From assembly GCF_014303735.1 (NCBI RefSeq), contig NZ_CP060296.1, positions 817,501 through 881,500 of the forward strand: a stretch of DNA of 64,000 nucleotides. Direction: 5' to 3'. Under the pieces are notes generated by a model. That model saw only the letters and a list, made by a program, of their open reading frames with translations, was not told the DNA's origin and did not search any database. A program made the translations under genes and the position numbers. Of this stretch, positions 30,588-38,529 are shown piece by piece. This DNA comes from Variovorax sp. PAMC28562. GTDB lineage: Bacteria > Pseudomonadota > Gammaproteobacteria > Burkholderiales > Burkholderiaceae_C. Position 1 is the stretch's first letter. The number at the start of each line of letters is the position of its first letter.

Positions 30588-32165
30588 ATGAAATTGATTT
30601 CATTCGTCGCGCAACGTGCGGTCTTGTTGCTCGCCGCGCTGGCTGCGTCCGCCGCCCTGGCTGCCGATCCCACCACGCTGGTGGTCGGCATGTACCGTCC
30701 GACGCTGTCGCTCAACCAGGCGCTGAACCCCGACTACACCAGCACGGTGACCGGCTCGCAGGTGTTCGCGAGCCTGCTGCGCTTCGACGCGCAAGGCAAG
30801 CCGCAGCCCTACCTCGCCAAGTCGTGGGCTTGGTCGGCCGACCAGCGCACGCTCACGCTCAAGCTGGTCGAGAACGGTCTTTTCCACGACGGCAAGCCGA
30901 TCACTTCGAAGGATGTGAAGTTCTCGATCCTGACGGTCAAGGGCCTGGCCGGCCGCGTCTCCAAGTTCAATGCGATCACCGAGGTGCGCACGCCCGACGC
31001 CTACACAGTGGTGGTGCAACTCGACCGTCCGGCGCCCTCGATCGTGCTGGCGATGTCGAGCCCGTTCCTGCCGATCCTGCCGGAGCACGTCTATGGCCAG
31101 GGCAACATCCGCATGAATCCAGCCAACACCACGGGGGCCGTAGGCTCCGGCCCCTACAAGCTGGCCGAGTTCAAGGCCGGCCAGTACGTGACGCTGGAGC
31201 GCTTCGACAAGTTCTTCCTCGGCCAGCCCAAGCTGGAGCGCATCGTGTTCAAGGCCGGTTCCGACCTGCAGACGCTGGTGCTCGGTCTGGAGCGGGGCGA
31301 GATCGACATGATTCCCTACATGTACGACTGGCGCCTCATCAAGCGCCTGTCGACCGACAAGCGCTTCACGATGACATCGGAGGGTTACGGCGGTATCGGT
31401 CCGCTCAACAACCTGATGTTCAACCTGCGCCACAAGCCGCTCGACGACGTGCGGGTGCGCAAGGCCATCGCCTATGCAATCGATCGACCCTTTATCGCGA
31501 AGGCACTGCTCGGCGGCGTCACGACGGTGGCCTACAGCCCGCTGGCGCCGACCACGCCGTTCTATACAGATCAGGTCGAGACCTACCCCACCGATCTCAA
31601 GAAAGCAGCCGCGCTGCTGGACGAAGCCGGCCTCAAGGCGGGCGCGGACGGCATCCGCATCAAGCTCACCATGCACTACCCGCCGGGCAATGTGGACTAT
31701 CACAAGAACGGCGCCGAATACATCCGCTCGCAGCTGCGCAAGGTGGGCATCGACGTCGACGTGCGGGCCTCCGACTTCGTCAGCTGGCTCAAAGCCACGG
31801 GCAGCGGCGATTTCGACATGACCATGGTGTCGCTGTTCAATTTTGGCGACCCGGCGTTCGGCGTCGCGCCGCAGTACTCGTCCGCCAACATCCAGCCGCT
31901 CCCGTACGCCAACAACGCGAACTATCGCAACCCGATCGTGGACGACCTGCTCGACGCCGGCTCGGTCGAGATCGATCCGCAGAAGCGCCAGCGCATCTAT
32001 GCGCAGTTTCAGAAGATCGCGATGGACGACGTGCCCATCCTGCCGCTGACGGTGCTGCGGTACCAGACCGTGATGCGAAAAGGTTTGGTCGATCTGCCTG
32101 CCGGTTTCTGGGGCACGGCCGCGCCGTTCAACGACACACGCTGGGCGCCCGACGCGGCCAACTGA
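30588..32165 (+). CDS. ABC transporter substrate-binding protein, family 5 (module 1)
   Basis: A 525-aa periplasmic binding protein with a signal peptide (1-25, ending SAALA). The family-5 landmarks are present: PQPYLAKSWAWSADQRTLTLKL, LFHDGKPITSKDVKFSI, TGAVGSGPYKLAEFKAGQYV and DDVRVRKAIAYAIDR. It should deliver a peptide or related compound to the permease encoded immediately downstream. Similarity to the module 2 binding protein (42183-43775) is obvious along the whole length (FASLLRFD/FASPLRFD, FHDGKPITS, FDKFFLG/FDKFFLP), while the DppA-type protein at 5477-7075 is more distant. GGAG precedes the ATG. The ligand is unknown. Confidence 0.87.
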   Translation: MKLISFVAQRAVLLLAALAASAALAADPTTLVVGMYRPTLSLNQALNPDYTSTVTGSQVFASLLRFDAQGKPQPYLAKSWAWSADQRTLTLKLVENGLFHDGKPITSKDVKFSILTVKGLAGRVSKFNAITEVRTPDAYTVVVQLDRPAPSIVLAMSSPFLPILPEHVYGQGNIRMNPANTTGAVGSGPYKLAEFKAGQYVTLERFDKFFLGQPKLERIVFKAGSDLQTLVLGLERGEIDMIPYMYDWRLIKRLSTDKRFTMTSEGYGGIGPLNNLMFNLRHKPLDDVRVRKAIAYAIDRPFIAKALLGGVTTVAYSPLAPTTPFYTDQVETYPTDLKKAAALLDEAGLKAGADGIRIKLTMHYPPGNVDYHKNGAEYIRSQLRKVGIDVDVRASDFVSWLKATGSGDFDMTMVSLFNFGDPAFGVAPQYSSANIQPLPYANNANYRNPIVDDLLDAGSVEIDPQKRQRIYAQFQKIAMDDVPILPLTVLRYQTVMRKGLVDLPAGFWGTAAPFNDTRWAPDAAN

Positions 32166-32178
32166 TCGGGGCCAAGGC

Positions 32179-33168
32179 ATGAACGCCATCAACTTCGTCG
32201 CCAGTCGCGTGGCCAATGCGCTGGGCCTCATCCTCGCGGTGCTGGTGTTCAGCTTTTTCCTGATGCAGCTGGCGCCGGGCGATCCAGCACTGGTGATCGC
32301 CGGAGAGTCGGCCGATGCCGCCACGCTGGCGCAGGTTCGGAGCTTGTACGGGTTCGACCAGCCGCTTCTCAAGCAGCTGTCGACGCACCTCTGGCGCATC
32401 GCGCACGGCGATCTCGGCCAGTCGTATTTCTTCAACGCACCCGTCGCGCAGTTGGTGATGGAGCGCGTGCCGGCCACGCTGTTGCTGGTCGGCTCGGCCA
32501 TCACCATCGCCGTGCTGCTGGGCACCACGCTGGGCGTCGTCGCGGCATGCCGGCCGCGCGGCATCACCAACGCGGGCATCACGGTGCTGTCGGTGGTCGG
32601 CTTCGCCGCGCCGGTGTTCTGGACCGGCATCGTGCTGGTGCAGCTCTTCGCATCGCATTGGCCGGTGTTCCCGGTCAACGGCATGCGCGACGTGACGCAG
32701 CGGCCCGGCAGTGCGCTGGCCGGTGCGCTCGACGTTCTGCATCACCTGGTGCTGCCGACCGTGTCGCTGTCACTGTTCTATCTGGCGCAATACAGCCGAC
32801 TGTCGCGCGCGACGATGCTCGAGGTGCTGAACGCCGACTACGTCCGCACCGCCCGGTCCAAAGGCTTGCCGGAACGCCTCGTCGTGTTCAGGCACGCGCT
32901 GCGCAACGCGATCCTGCCCGTGCTCACCGTGCTCGGATTGCAGGTCGGCCAGTTGTTCGCCGGCGCGGTGCTGGTCGAGGCCGTCTTCAACTGGCCCGGC
33001 CTCGGCACGCTGGCATTCGAGGCCATCCTGCGGCGCGACACGCCCGTTCTCATGGGCATCCTGCTGTTCTCGGCTGTGATCGTGGTGCTGACGAACATGG
33101 TGATCGACGGGCTCTACCGCCTGATCGACCCGCGCATCGGATCGGGCATGCAGGGAGCAGCCGGATGA
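32179..33168 (+). CDS. Peptide-type ABC permease, DppB-like (module 1)
   Basis: A 329-aa inner-membrane permease. The first helix leads into FLMQLAPGDPALVIAGE, then a periplasmic loop with GDLGQSYFFNAPVAQLVMERVPATLLLV, four further helices, and the EAA coupling motif RTARSKGLPERLVVFRHALRNAILPV. The C-terminus ends in the family-typical LYRLIDPRI. The SYFFN...ERVPATLLLV block is shared with the module 2 permease but not with DppB at 10114-11124. It starts 13 bp after the binding-protein stop and overlaps the next gene by 4 bp. Confidence 0.9.
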   Translation: MNAINFVASRVANALGLILAVLVFSFFLMQLAPGDPALVIAGESADAATLAQVRSLYGFDQPLLKQLSTHLWRIAHGDLGQSYFFNAPVAQLVMERVPATLLLVGSAITIAVLLGTTLGVVAACRPRGITNAGITVLSVVGFAAPVFWTGIVLVQLFASHWPVFPVNGMRDVTQRPGSALAGALDVLHHLVLPTVSLSLFYLAQYSRLSRATMLEVLNADYVRTARSKGLPERLVVFRHALRNAILPVLTVLGLQVGQLFAGAVLVEAVFNWPGLGTLAFEAILRRDTPVLMGILLFSAVIVVLTNMVIDGLYRLIDPRIGSGMQGAAG

Positions 33169-34082
33169 ACGCCAGCACGACCCTGGCCGACGAGGCGGCT
33201 GCGCCCGCGATGCCTGCAGGCCGATCCGCGACGACCGGCCGTGGGAAATTCCGCGAGGCCGCGCAGATTTTCTGCCGCAATATCCCCGCGCTGGTGGGAC
33301 TGGTGCTGTGCGTACTCATCGTTGCTGCGGCGATCATCGGCCCGTCGATCTACCACGTCGAGCCGTTCGAAACCGTCGCGGCCCCGCTGCTCGCACCGGG
33401 CGAAGACGGTGCACCGCTGTTCGGCACCGACTACCTCGGACGCGACCTGCTCGCGGGCCTGATCCACGGCGCGCGCGCCACCTTGCTGGTCGGCGTTCTG
33501 GCCACCCTGCTCGCCATGCTGCTGGGCGTTGTCGTGGGCGCACTGGCCGGCTACTACGGCGGCCGCGTCGACCGAATGCTGATGCGGCTGACCGAATTCT
33601 TCCAGGTGATGCCGCCGGTGCTGCTGGCGATGGTGCTGATCGTGCTGCTGCAGCCGACTCTGCTGGTGCAGGCCGCAGCGATCGGCGCGGCCAGCTGGAC
33701 CAGCGCGGCACGACTCACGCGAGGCGAGTTCATGCGCATCCGCCATCTCGACTATGTAGCCGCGGCACGCACCATGGGGGCCAGCGACAGTTACCTCATC
33801 TGGCGCGTGATCCTGCCGGCGGCCATGCCGCCGCTGGTGATCTCGGCCACGCTGACCATCGGCGCCGCCATCCTGTTCGAAAGCGGCCTGAGCTTTCTCG
33901 GCCTGTCGAACCAGAACGTGATGAGCTGGGGCCTGATGATCGGCGGCAACCGACCCTACATGCTCGACGCGTGGTGGGCCACCACGATGCCCGGTGCAGC
34001 CATCTTCACTTCGGTGCTGGCCATCAGCCTAGTGGGAGACGGCCTCAACGAAGTGCTCAACCCGAGATTGCGCGAACGATGA
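33165..34082 (+). CDS. Peptide-type ABC permease, DppC-like (module 1)
   Basis: A 305-aa permease starting at 33165 in an ATGA overlap. It has an N-terminal cytoplasmic stretch (1-35), a membrane helix, the LFGTDYLGRDLLAGLIHGARATLLVG loop-helix, the GYYGGRVDRMLMRLTEFFQVMPP segment, the EAA motif AARTMGASDSYLIWRVILPA and the conserved GLSFLGLSNQNVMSWGLMI loop. It pairs with the DppB-like subunit. A longer in-frame extension upstream lies inside the previous gene in another frame and is rejected. Confidence 0.9.
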   Translation: MNASTTLADEAAAPAMPAGRSATTGRGKFREAAQIFCRNIPALVGLVLCVLIVAAAIIGPSIYHVEPFETVAAPLLAPGEDGAPLFGTDYLGRDLLAGLIHGARATLLVGVLATLLAMLLGVVVGALAGYYGGRVDRMLMRLTEFFQVMPPVLLAMVLIVLLQPTLLVQAAAIGAASWTSAARLTRGEFMRIRHLDYVAAARTMGASDSYLIWRVILPAAMPPLVISATLTIGAAILFESGLSFLGLSNQNVMSWGLMIGGNRPYMLDAWWATTMPGAAIFTSVLAISLVGDGLNEVLNPRLRER

Positions 34083-35080
34083 ACCCGAGCGAACCCCTGT
34101 TGTCCGTGCGGGGCCTGAACCTCGTGCTGCACACACCCAGCGGCACTAAGCAAATCCTGTACGACCTCGATCTCGATGTCGCCGCCGGCGAAACGCTGTG
34201 CCTGGTCGGGGAATCCGGCAGCGGAAAAAGCATGACTGCTTTGGCGCTGCTCGGGCTCGCGCCGCGGGGCGCACGCACCACCGCACGAAGCATCCGCTTG
34301 GGCGGCGAGGAGATCGCCGGCTTCGACGGTCATCGCATGCGCGCCCTTCGCGGCCGCCGCATGGCGATGATCTTCCAGGAGCCGATGACCGCACTGAACC
34401 CGCTGCTCACCATCGGGCTGCAGATCACCGAATCGCTGCGCCAGCACTGCGTCGTACCGCGCAAAGAGGAGCGCGAGCGTGCCGAGGCACTGCTGCATTC
34501 GGTCGGCATCGCGGATCCGGCGCGGCGCCTCGATGCCTACCCGCACCAGCTTTCCGGCGGCATGCGCCAGCGCGCGATGATCGCCATTGCACTCGCCGCA
34601 GAGCCGCAACTGCTGATCGCCGACGAGCCGACCACCGCACTCGACGTGACCGTGCAAGCCCAGGTGCTCGACTTGCTGAAAGACCTGCAGCGGCGCCTCG
34701 GCACCGCCATGATCCTGATCACGCACGACATGGGCGTGGTGGCCGACGTGGCCGACCGGGTCAACGTGATGTATGCCGGCCGCAAGGTCGAAGACGGCCC
34801 CCTGCGCGACGTGCTCTCACCGCGCGCCCACCCGTACACGCGGGCGCTGGTGTCGTGCATGCCCAGGCAACAGCAAGCCCCTGTCGCAGGACGCCGTGTG
34901 CCGTTGCCCGAGATACCGGGCGTCGTACCTTCGACCACTTCGCTGCCGCCGGGCTGCGCCTTCGCACCGCGTTGCGCCTACGCCGGGCCGGCCTGCACGC
35001 GCAGCATTCCGCCGCTCGTGCAGCTGCGGCCCGACCACGCCACCGCCTGCTTGCGGCAACTCGAAGGCGCTTTGCCATGA
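34079..35080 (+). CDS. Peptide-type ABC ATPase, DppD-like (module 1)
   Basis: A 333-aa ATPase: Walker [11 protein letters not shown]-loop FQEPMTALNPLLTI, signature [16 protein letters not shown], Walker [16 protein letters not shown], switch ITHDMGVVADVADR, and the C-terminal Cys-rich oligopeptide-transporter extension (GCAFAPRCAYAGPAC). The start overlaps the permease stop by 4 bp and the end overlaps the next ATPase in the same way, so the operon is tightly coupled. The catalytic core is complete. Confidence 0.91.
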   Translation: MNPSEPLLSVRGLNLVLHTPSGTKQILYDLDLDVAAGETLCLVGESGSGKSMTALALLGLAPRGARTTARSIRLGGEEIAGFDGHRMRALRGRRMAMIFQEPMTALNPLLTIGLQITESLRQHCVVPRKEERERAEALLHSVGIADPARRLDAYPHQLSGGMRQRAMIAIALAAEPQLLIADEPTTALDVTVQAQVLDLLKDLQRRLGTAMILITHDMGVVADVADRVNVMYAGRKVEDGPLRDVLSPRAHPYTRALVSCMPRQQQAPVAGRRVPLPEIPGVVPSTTSLPPGCAFAPRCAYAGPACTRSIPPLVQLRPDHATACLRQLEGALP

Positions 35081-36087
35081 CGACGCAGAGCGACGACACC
35101 TTGCTCGAGGTCGATGACCTCGCCGTCCACTTTGCGCTGCCGCGTGCACGGCCCTTCGCCCCGGTCGACACAGTGCGCGCAGTCGATGGCGTGAGCTTTC
35201 GCATTCGACGTGGCCGCACCTTCGGCATCGTGGGCGAAAGCGGTTCCGGCAAGACCACCACCGCACAGGCCGTTATGGGGCTGGTTCGCAAGACCCGCGG
35301 CACCGTGGTGTTCGATGGCGCAGTGCGCGAGCGCCTCTCGCCGGCCGAGCAGCGTCGGCACCGGCGCGGCTACCAGATGATCTTCCAGGACCCGTTTTCC
35401 TCGCTCAATCCGCGCCTGCGCGTGGACCAGCTGGTGCGCGAGCCGCTCGACCTGATGGGCATCGGTGTGCCGGCCGAACGAACAGAACGCGTAGCCGAAA
35501 TACTGAATGCCGTAGGCCTGCGCGCCGACCAGCACCAGCTCTTTCCGCACCAGTTTTCGGGTGGGCAGCGCCAGCGCATCAGCATCGCGCGCGCACTGGC
35601 CTCGAACCCCAAGCTGGTGGTGTGCGACGAACCGGTGTCGGCCCTCGACGTGGCGATCCAGGCGCAGATCCTGAACCTGCTGGCCCGGCTGCAGGACGAG
35701 TTGCAGCTGACCTACCTCTTCATCTCGCACGACCTGCATGTGGTGCGCTACCTGTGCGACGACATCGCCGTGATGTACCTCGGACGGATCGTCGAGCAGA
35801 CGCGCGCAGAGGCCATCTTCGACGCGCCACTGCACCCCTACACATGGTCGCTGGTGTCGGCCATCCCGGGCAACGCGCATCTGACCGGTGGCCGCGCGCC
35901 CGCGGTGCTGCGCGGTGATCCGCCGAGCCCGACGCGGTTGCCACCGGGCTGCCGCTTCGCCGGCCGCTGCCCCTTCGCCGAGCCGCTATGCCATGTGTCG
36001 GAACCGCAGTTGCGCGCCATGCCGGGCGACCGGCTGGTGGCCTGCCATCGCGTCGACGACGATGGCGTCGGGCCGCAACACGCATGA
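35077..36087 (+). CDS. Peptide-type ABC ATPase, DppF-like (module 1)
   Basis: A 336-aa ATPase completing the module 1 transporter: Walker A GESGSGKTTT, Q-loop FQDPFSSLNPRLRV, signature [15 protein letters not shown], Walker [16 protein letters not shown], switch ISHDLHVVRYLCDD, and the C-terminal GCRFAGRCPFAEPLC extension. It overlaps the upstream ATPase (ATGA at 35077) and the downstream NTF2-like gene (ATGA at 36084). The pair with unequal signatures (GGMRQR/GGQRQR) is normal for this family. Confidence 0.91.
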   Translation: MTTQSDDTLLEVDDLAVHFALPRARPFAPVDTVRAVDGVSFRIRRGRTFGIVGESGSGKTTTAQAVMGLVRKTRGTVVFDGAVRERLSPAEQRRHRRGYQMIFQDPFSSLNPRLRVDQLVREPLDLMGIGVPAERTERVAEILNAVGLRADQHQLFPHQFSGGQRQRISIARALASNPKLVVCDEPVSALDVAIQAQILNLLARLQDELQLTYLFISHDLHVVRYLCDDIAVMYLGRIVEQTRAEAIFDAPLHPYTWSLVSAIPGNAHLTGGRAPAVLRGDPPSPTRLPPGCRFAGRCPFAEPLCHVSEPQLRAMPGDRLVACHRVDDDGVGPQHA

Positions 36088-36521
36088 ACCTTTTTGCCCT
36101 GGAGCCATTCCCTTTGCCGACCGAAGACCTGATTCTGAAAAAGCTGGAGGGCCTCGCTGCGGCCTTCAACCACCACGATGTCGACGCCGTGCTGTCGTTC
36201 TTTGCCGAGAACTGTTCGATGGAACTGCCGCAGGGACCAGAGCCGTGCGGTCGGCGCTTCGAAGGCAAAGTGGCGGTGCGCAGCGGCGTCGCATCGCGCT
36301 TCGCCGGCTTGCCGGACGTGCACTACAGCAACGTGTCGCACCGCGTGATCGGCCAGCTCGGCATCTCGCGCTGGACGGTGTCCGGCACCACGTCGGGCGG
36401 TGAGCGCATCGTCGCGAACGGCTGCGACTTCTATTCCTTCGACGCCGAAGCGCGGGTCACGAAGAAAGATTCGTACTGGAAAATCGTGCAGAACCAGACC
36501 CTGGAAATGAACCCGGAATGA
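36084..36521 (+). CDS. NTF2-like (SnoaL-type) protein, module 1
   Basis: A 145-aa protein with the cone-shaped NTF2-like alpha+beta fold: the helix LAAAFNHHDVDAVLSFFAENC, a strand-loop with CGRRFEGKVAVRSGV, then SRWTVSGTTSGGERIVANGCDFYSF. Such proteins can be small isomerases, hydrolases or binding accessory proteins; the reaction here is unknown. It is clearly homologous to the NTF2-like protein of module 2 (shared N-H/R-HD, WT..GT..G.R and DxxxF patterns). It overlaps the ATPase gene before it and the LacI gene after it by 4 bp each, so it is an integral member of this transport operon. Confidence 0.8.
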   Translation: MNLFALEPFPLPTEDLILKKLEGLAAAFNHHDVDAVLSFFAENCSMELPQGPEPCGRRFEGKVAVRSGVASRFAGLPDVHYSNVSHRVIGQLGISRWTVSGTTSGGERIVANGCDFYSFDAEARVTKKDSYWKIVQNQTLEMNPE

Positions 36522-37597
36522 AAGAGATCGCGCCCGCGTCGGTGCCGCGAAACGCAAGCCGGCGGCCCGCTGCCGTGGCTTCGGTGCAGGAGGTCGCCCG
36601 TCGCGCGGGCGTATCGCCGGCCACGGTGTCGCGCGCATTCAACTCGCCGCACCAGTTGAATCCGGACACGCTCAAGCGGGTGACCGAGGTGGCACAGGCG
36701 CTGCGCTACCAGCCCAACGGCGTGGCGCGTTCGCTACGCCGCAACCGCAGCATGGCCATCGGCGCGGTGATTCCGTCGTTTCGCCACGGCTACTTCGGCA
36801 GCACGGTCGAAGGCCTGCAGGCGGGTTGCCGCAAGGCCGGCTACTCGCTGCTGATCGCCACCTCGGACTACGACGAAAAGCAGGAGCTCGATGCCGTGCA
36901 CGCGATGATCCGCCAGGGCGTCGACGGTCTGGTGCTGGTGGGCCTGCAACGCGACCCGGAGTTGGAGGCCTTGCTGGAGCAGGGCGGCATTCCGTACATC
37001 GTCACCTGGTCGTACAGCCAGGACGTACCGTGCATCGGCTTCGATCACCAGAAAGCGATGGAGCGTGTCACGCGCCACCTGCTCGACCTCGGGCACGAGC
37101 GCTTTGCCGTGATCATGGCTTTTTTGCGCGTGAGCGATCGCGAACGCGACCGACTGGCCGGGATAGCGGGCGCGTTGGCCGCCCGGGGCGTGCCGTTGCC
37201 GGGTGACCGCATCCTGTTTGCCGGCGGCAGCGGCCTGCAGGACGGACGCAACGCATTGCGCGCTGTGCTGCAACAGCACCCGGACACGACCGCCGTGATC
37301 TGCGCCAACGATCTGCTGGCCGCAGGCGCCATCATGGAATGTCGCTCCCGCGGCATCGCCGTCCCCGAGCGCCTGTCGATCACCGGCTACAGCGACCTCG
37401 AACTCGCCTCCGCCATGGAGCCGGGCATCACCACCATCCGCACCCCGGCCGAAAAGCTGGGCCACATGGCGGCCGAATGGCTGGCACACAAGCTGGCCGG
37501 CGAACCCGTGATGGCAAGTTGCGAACTCGAAACCGAACTCATCATCCGCGGCAGCACCGGCCCTGCTGCGCGCACCACTGGAACAGGCACGTCATGA
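36518..37597 (+). CDS. LacI-family transcriptional regulator
   Basis: A 359-aa repressor. The helix-turn-helix and hinge occupy about residues 20-75 (SVQEVARRAGVSPATVSRAFNSP, then LRYQPNGVARSLRRNRS), followed by a periplasmic-binding-like effector domain (IGAVIPSFRHGYFGSTVEGLQAG, DGLVLVGLQRD, ITGYSDLELASAMEPGITTIR, then the dimer-closing ELIIRGST). It is encoded inside the operon it probably controls, overlapping the NTF2-like and esterase genes by 4 bp. GntR (gluconate-utilisation)-type LacI proteins show similar N-termini. The effector is probably the imported compound or a product of it. Confidence 0.89.
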   Translation: MKEIAPASVPRNASRRPAAVASVQEVARRAGVSPATVSRAFNSPHQLNPDTLKRVTEVAQALRYQPNGVARSLRRNRSMAIGAVIPSFRHGYFGSTVEGLQAGCRKAGYSLLIATSDYDEKQELDAVHAMIRQGVDGLVLVGLQRDPELEALLEQGGIPYIVTWSYSQDVPCIGFDHQKAMERVTRHLLDLGHERFAVIMAFLRVSDRERDRLAGIAGALAARGVPLPGDRILFAGGSGLQDGRNALRAVLQQHPDTTAVICANDLLAAGAIMECRSRGIAVPERLSITGYSDLELASAMEPGITTIRTPAEKLGHMAAEWLAHKLAGEPVMASCELETELIIRGSTGPAARTTGTGTS

Positions 37598-38529
37598 ACT
37601 CCATCGACACCGAAGACTTCATCGCCAAACGTTACGAGGTGCTGGTCGAACGCGACGTCCGTTACGGCGAGGCCATGGTCGACCACGGCACCACGCCCCG
37701 CATGCGGCCGCTGCTGCTCGACATCTACCGCCCGCAGGCGGCGCCGGTCATGGCCCGGCCGGCGCTCGTGCTCGCATTTGGCGGGGCCTTCCACCGTGGC
37801 TCGCGCCAGAGCGACACGGTGATCGAGGACGGGCACGAGAACACGCCGGTGTCGGCCTATTGCCACGAGTTCGCGCGGCGCGGCTATGTCTGCTTCTCCA
37901 TCGACTACCGGCTCACGCCCGAAGACCCGCACCCAGGCAGCACGCCGTTGCTGCTCAACCCGATGAACGTCAACCGCGACCGCATCGATTTCGTGCGCGG
38001 CATCATGGGACTGCCGCCGTCGACGCCGGTCATGATCGCCAACGCGATGGAAGCGGCGATCGACGACATGGGCACCGCGATCGACTGGGTGCACGCGCAG
38101 GCCGGTACGCTGGGCGTGAACCCGCAGCAGATCGCCGCTGGAGGCTTCTCGGCGGGCGCGATGATGGCGCTGGCCGCCACCTATGGCCAGCAGAGTCCGG
38201 CCGCCGCCGTGGTGGCGCTTTCGGGTGCGATGGGCCTGGCCGAAATGCATCGCTATATCCGCAGCGCGGACGCACCGCCCGCGCTCCTGTTCCGCGGCGA
38301 GAACGATCTGCCGGGCATCGGCCCGATCAGCCACGAATTGCACCTGCACATGCAATCCGTCGGGGTCGATCACGAGAGCTATGTCGTCGCAGACGGCACA
38401 CACTTCTATCCACGCACCGCCACGGCCATGCCCGTCATGGGCGACAGCACGTCGACGCTCGAAGACGCGATGGCGGCATTCCTTTGCACGCGCATGGTGG
38501 CATCAAATCGACGCCCTGCACTGGCCTGA
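37594..38529 (+). CDS. Alpha/beta hydrolase (esterase/lipase type)
   Basis: A 311-aa hydrolase lacking a signal peptide. It has the oxyanion region FGGAFHRGS (62-70), the nucleophile elbow GGFSAG with Ser186, and candidates Asp238 (GENDLPG) and His270 (DGTHFYP) for the rest of the triad. It resembles carboxylesterases of the hormone-sensitive-lipase/BD-FAE group. As the last gene of module 1 it may cleave an ester or amide in the imported substrate. Its 3' end overlaps the antisense C-terminus of the MocR gene by 95 bp, an overlap that seems to result from a repeat in the MocR gene. Confidence 0.85.
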   Translation: MNSIDTEDFIAKRYEVLVERDVRYGEAMVDHGTTPRMRPLLLDIYRPQAAPVMARPALVLAFGGAFHRGSRQSDTVIEDGHENTPVSAYCHEFARRGYVCFSIDYRLTPEDPHPGSTPLLLNPMNVNRDRIDFVRGIMGLPPSTPVMIANAMEAAIDDMGTAIDWVHAQAGTLGVNPQQIAAGGFSAGAMMALAATYGQQSPAAAVVALSGAMGLAEMHRYIRSADAPPALLFRGENDLPGIGPISHELHLHMQSVGVDHESYVVADGTHFYPRTATAMPVMGDSTSTLEDAMAAFLCTRMVASNRRPALA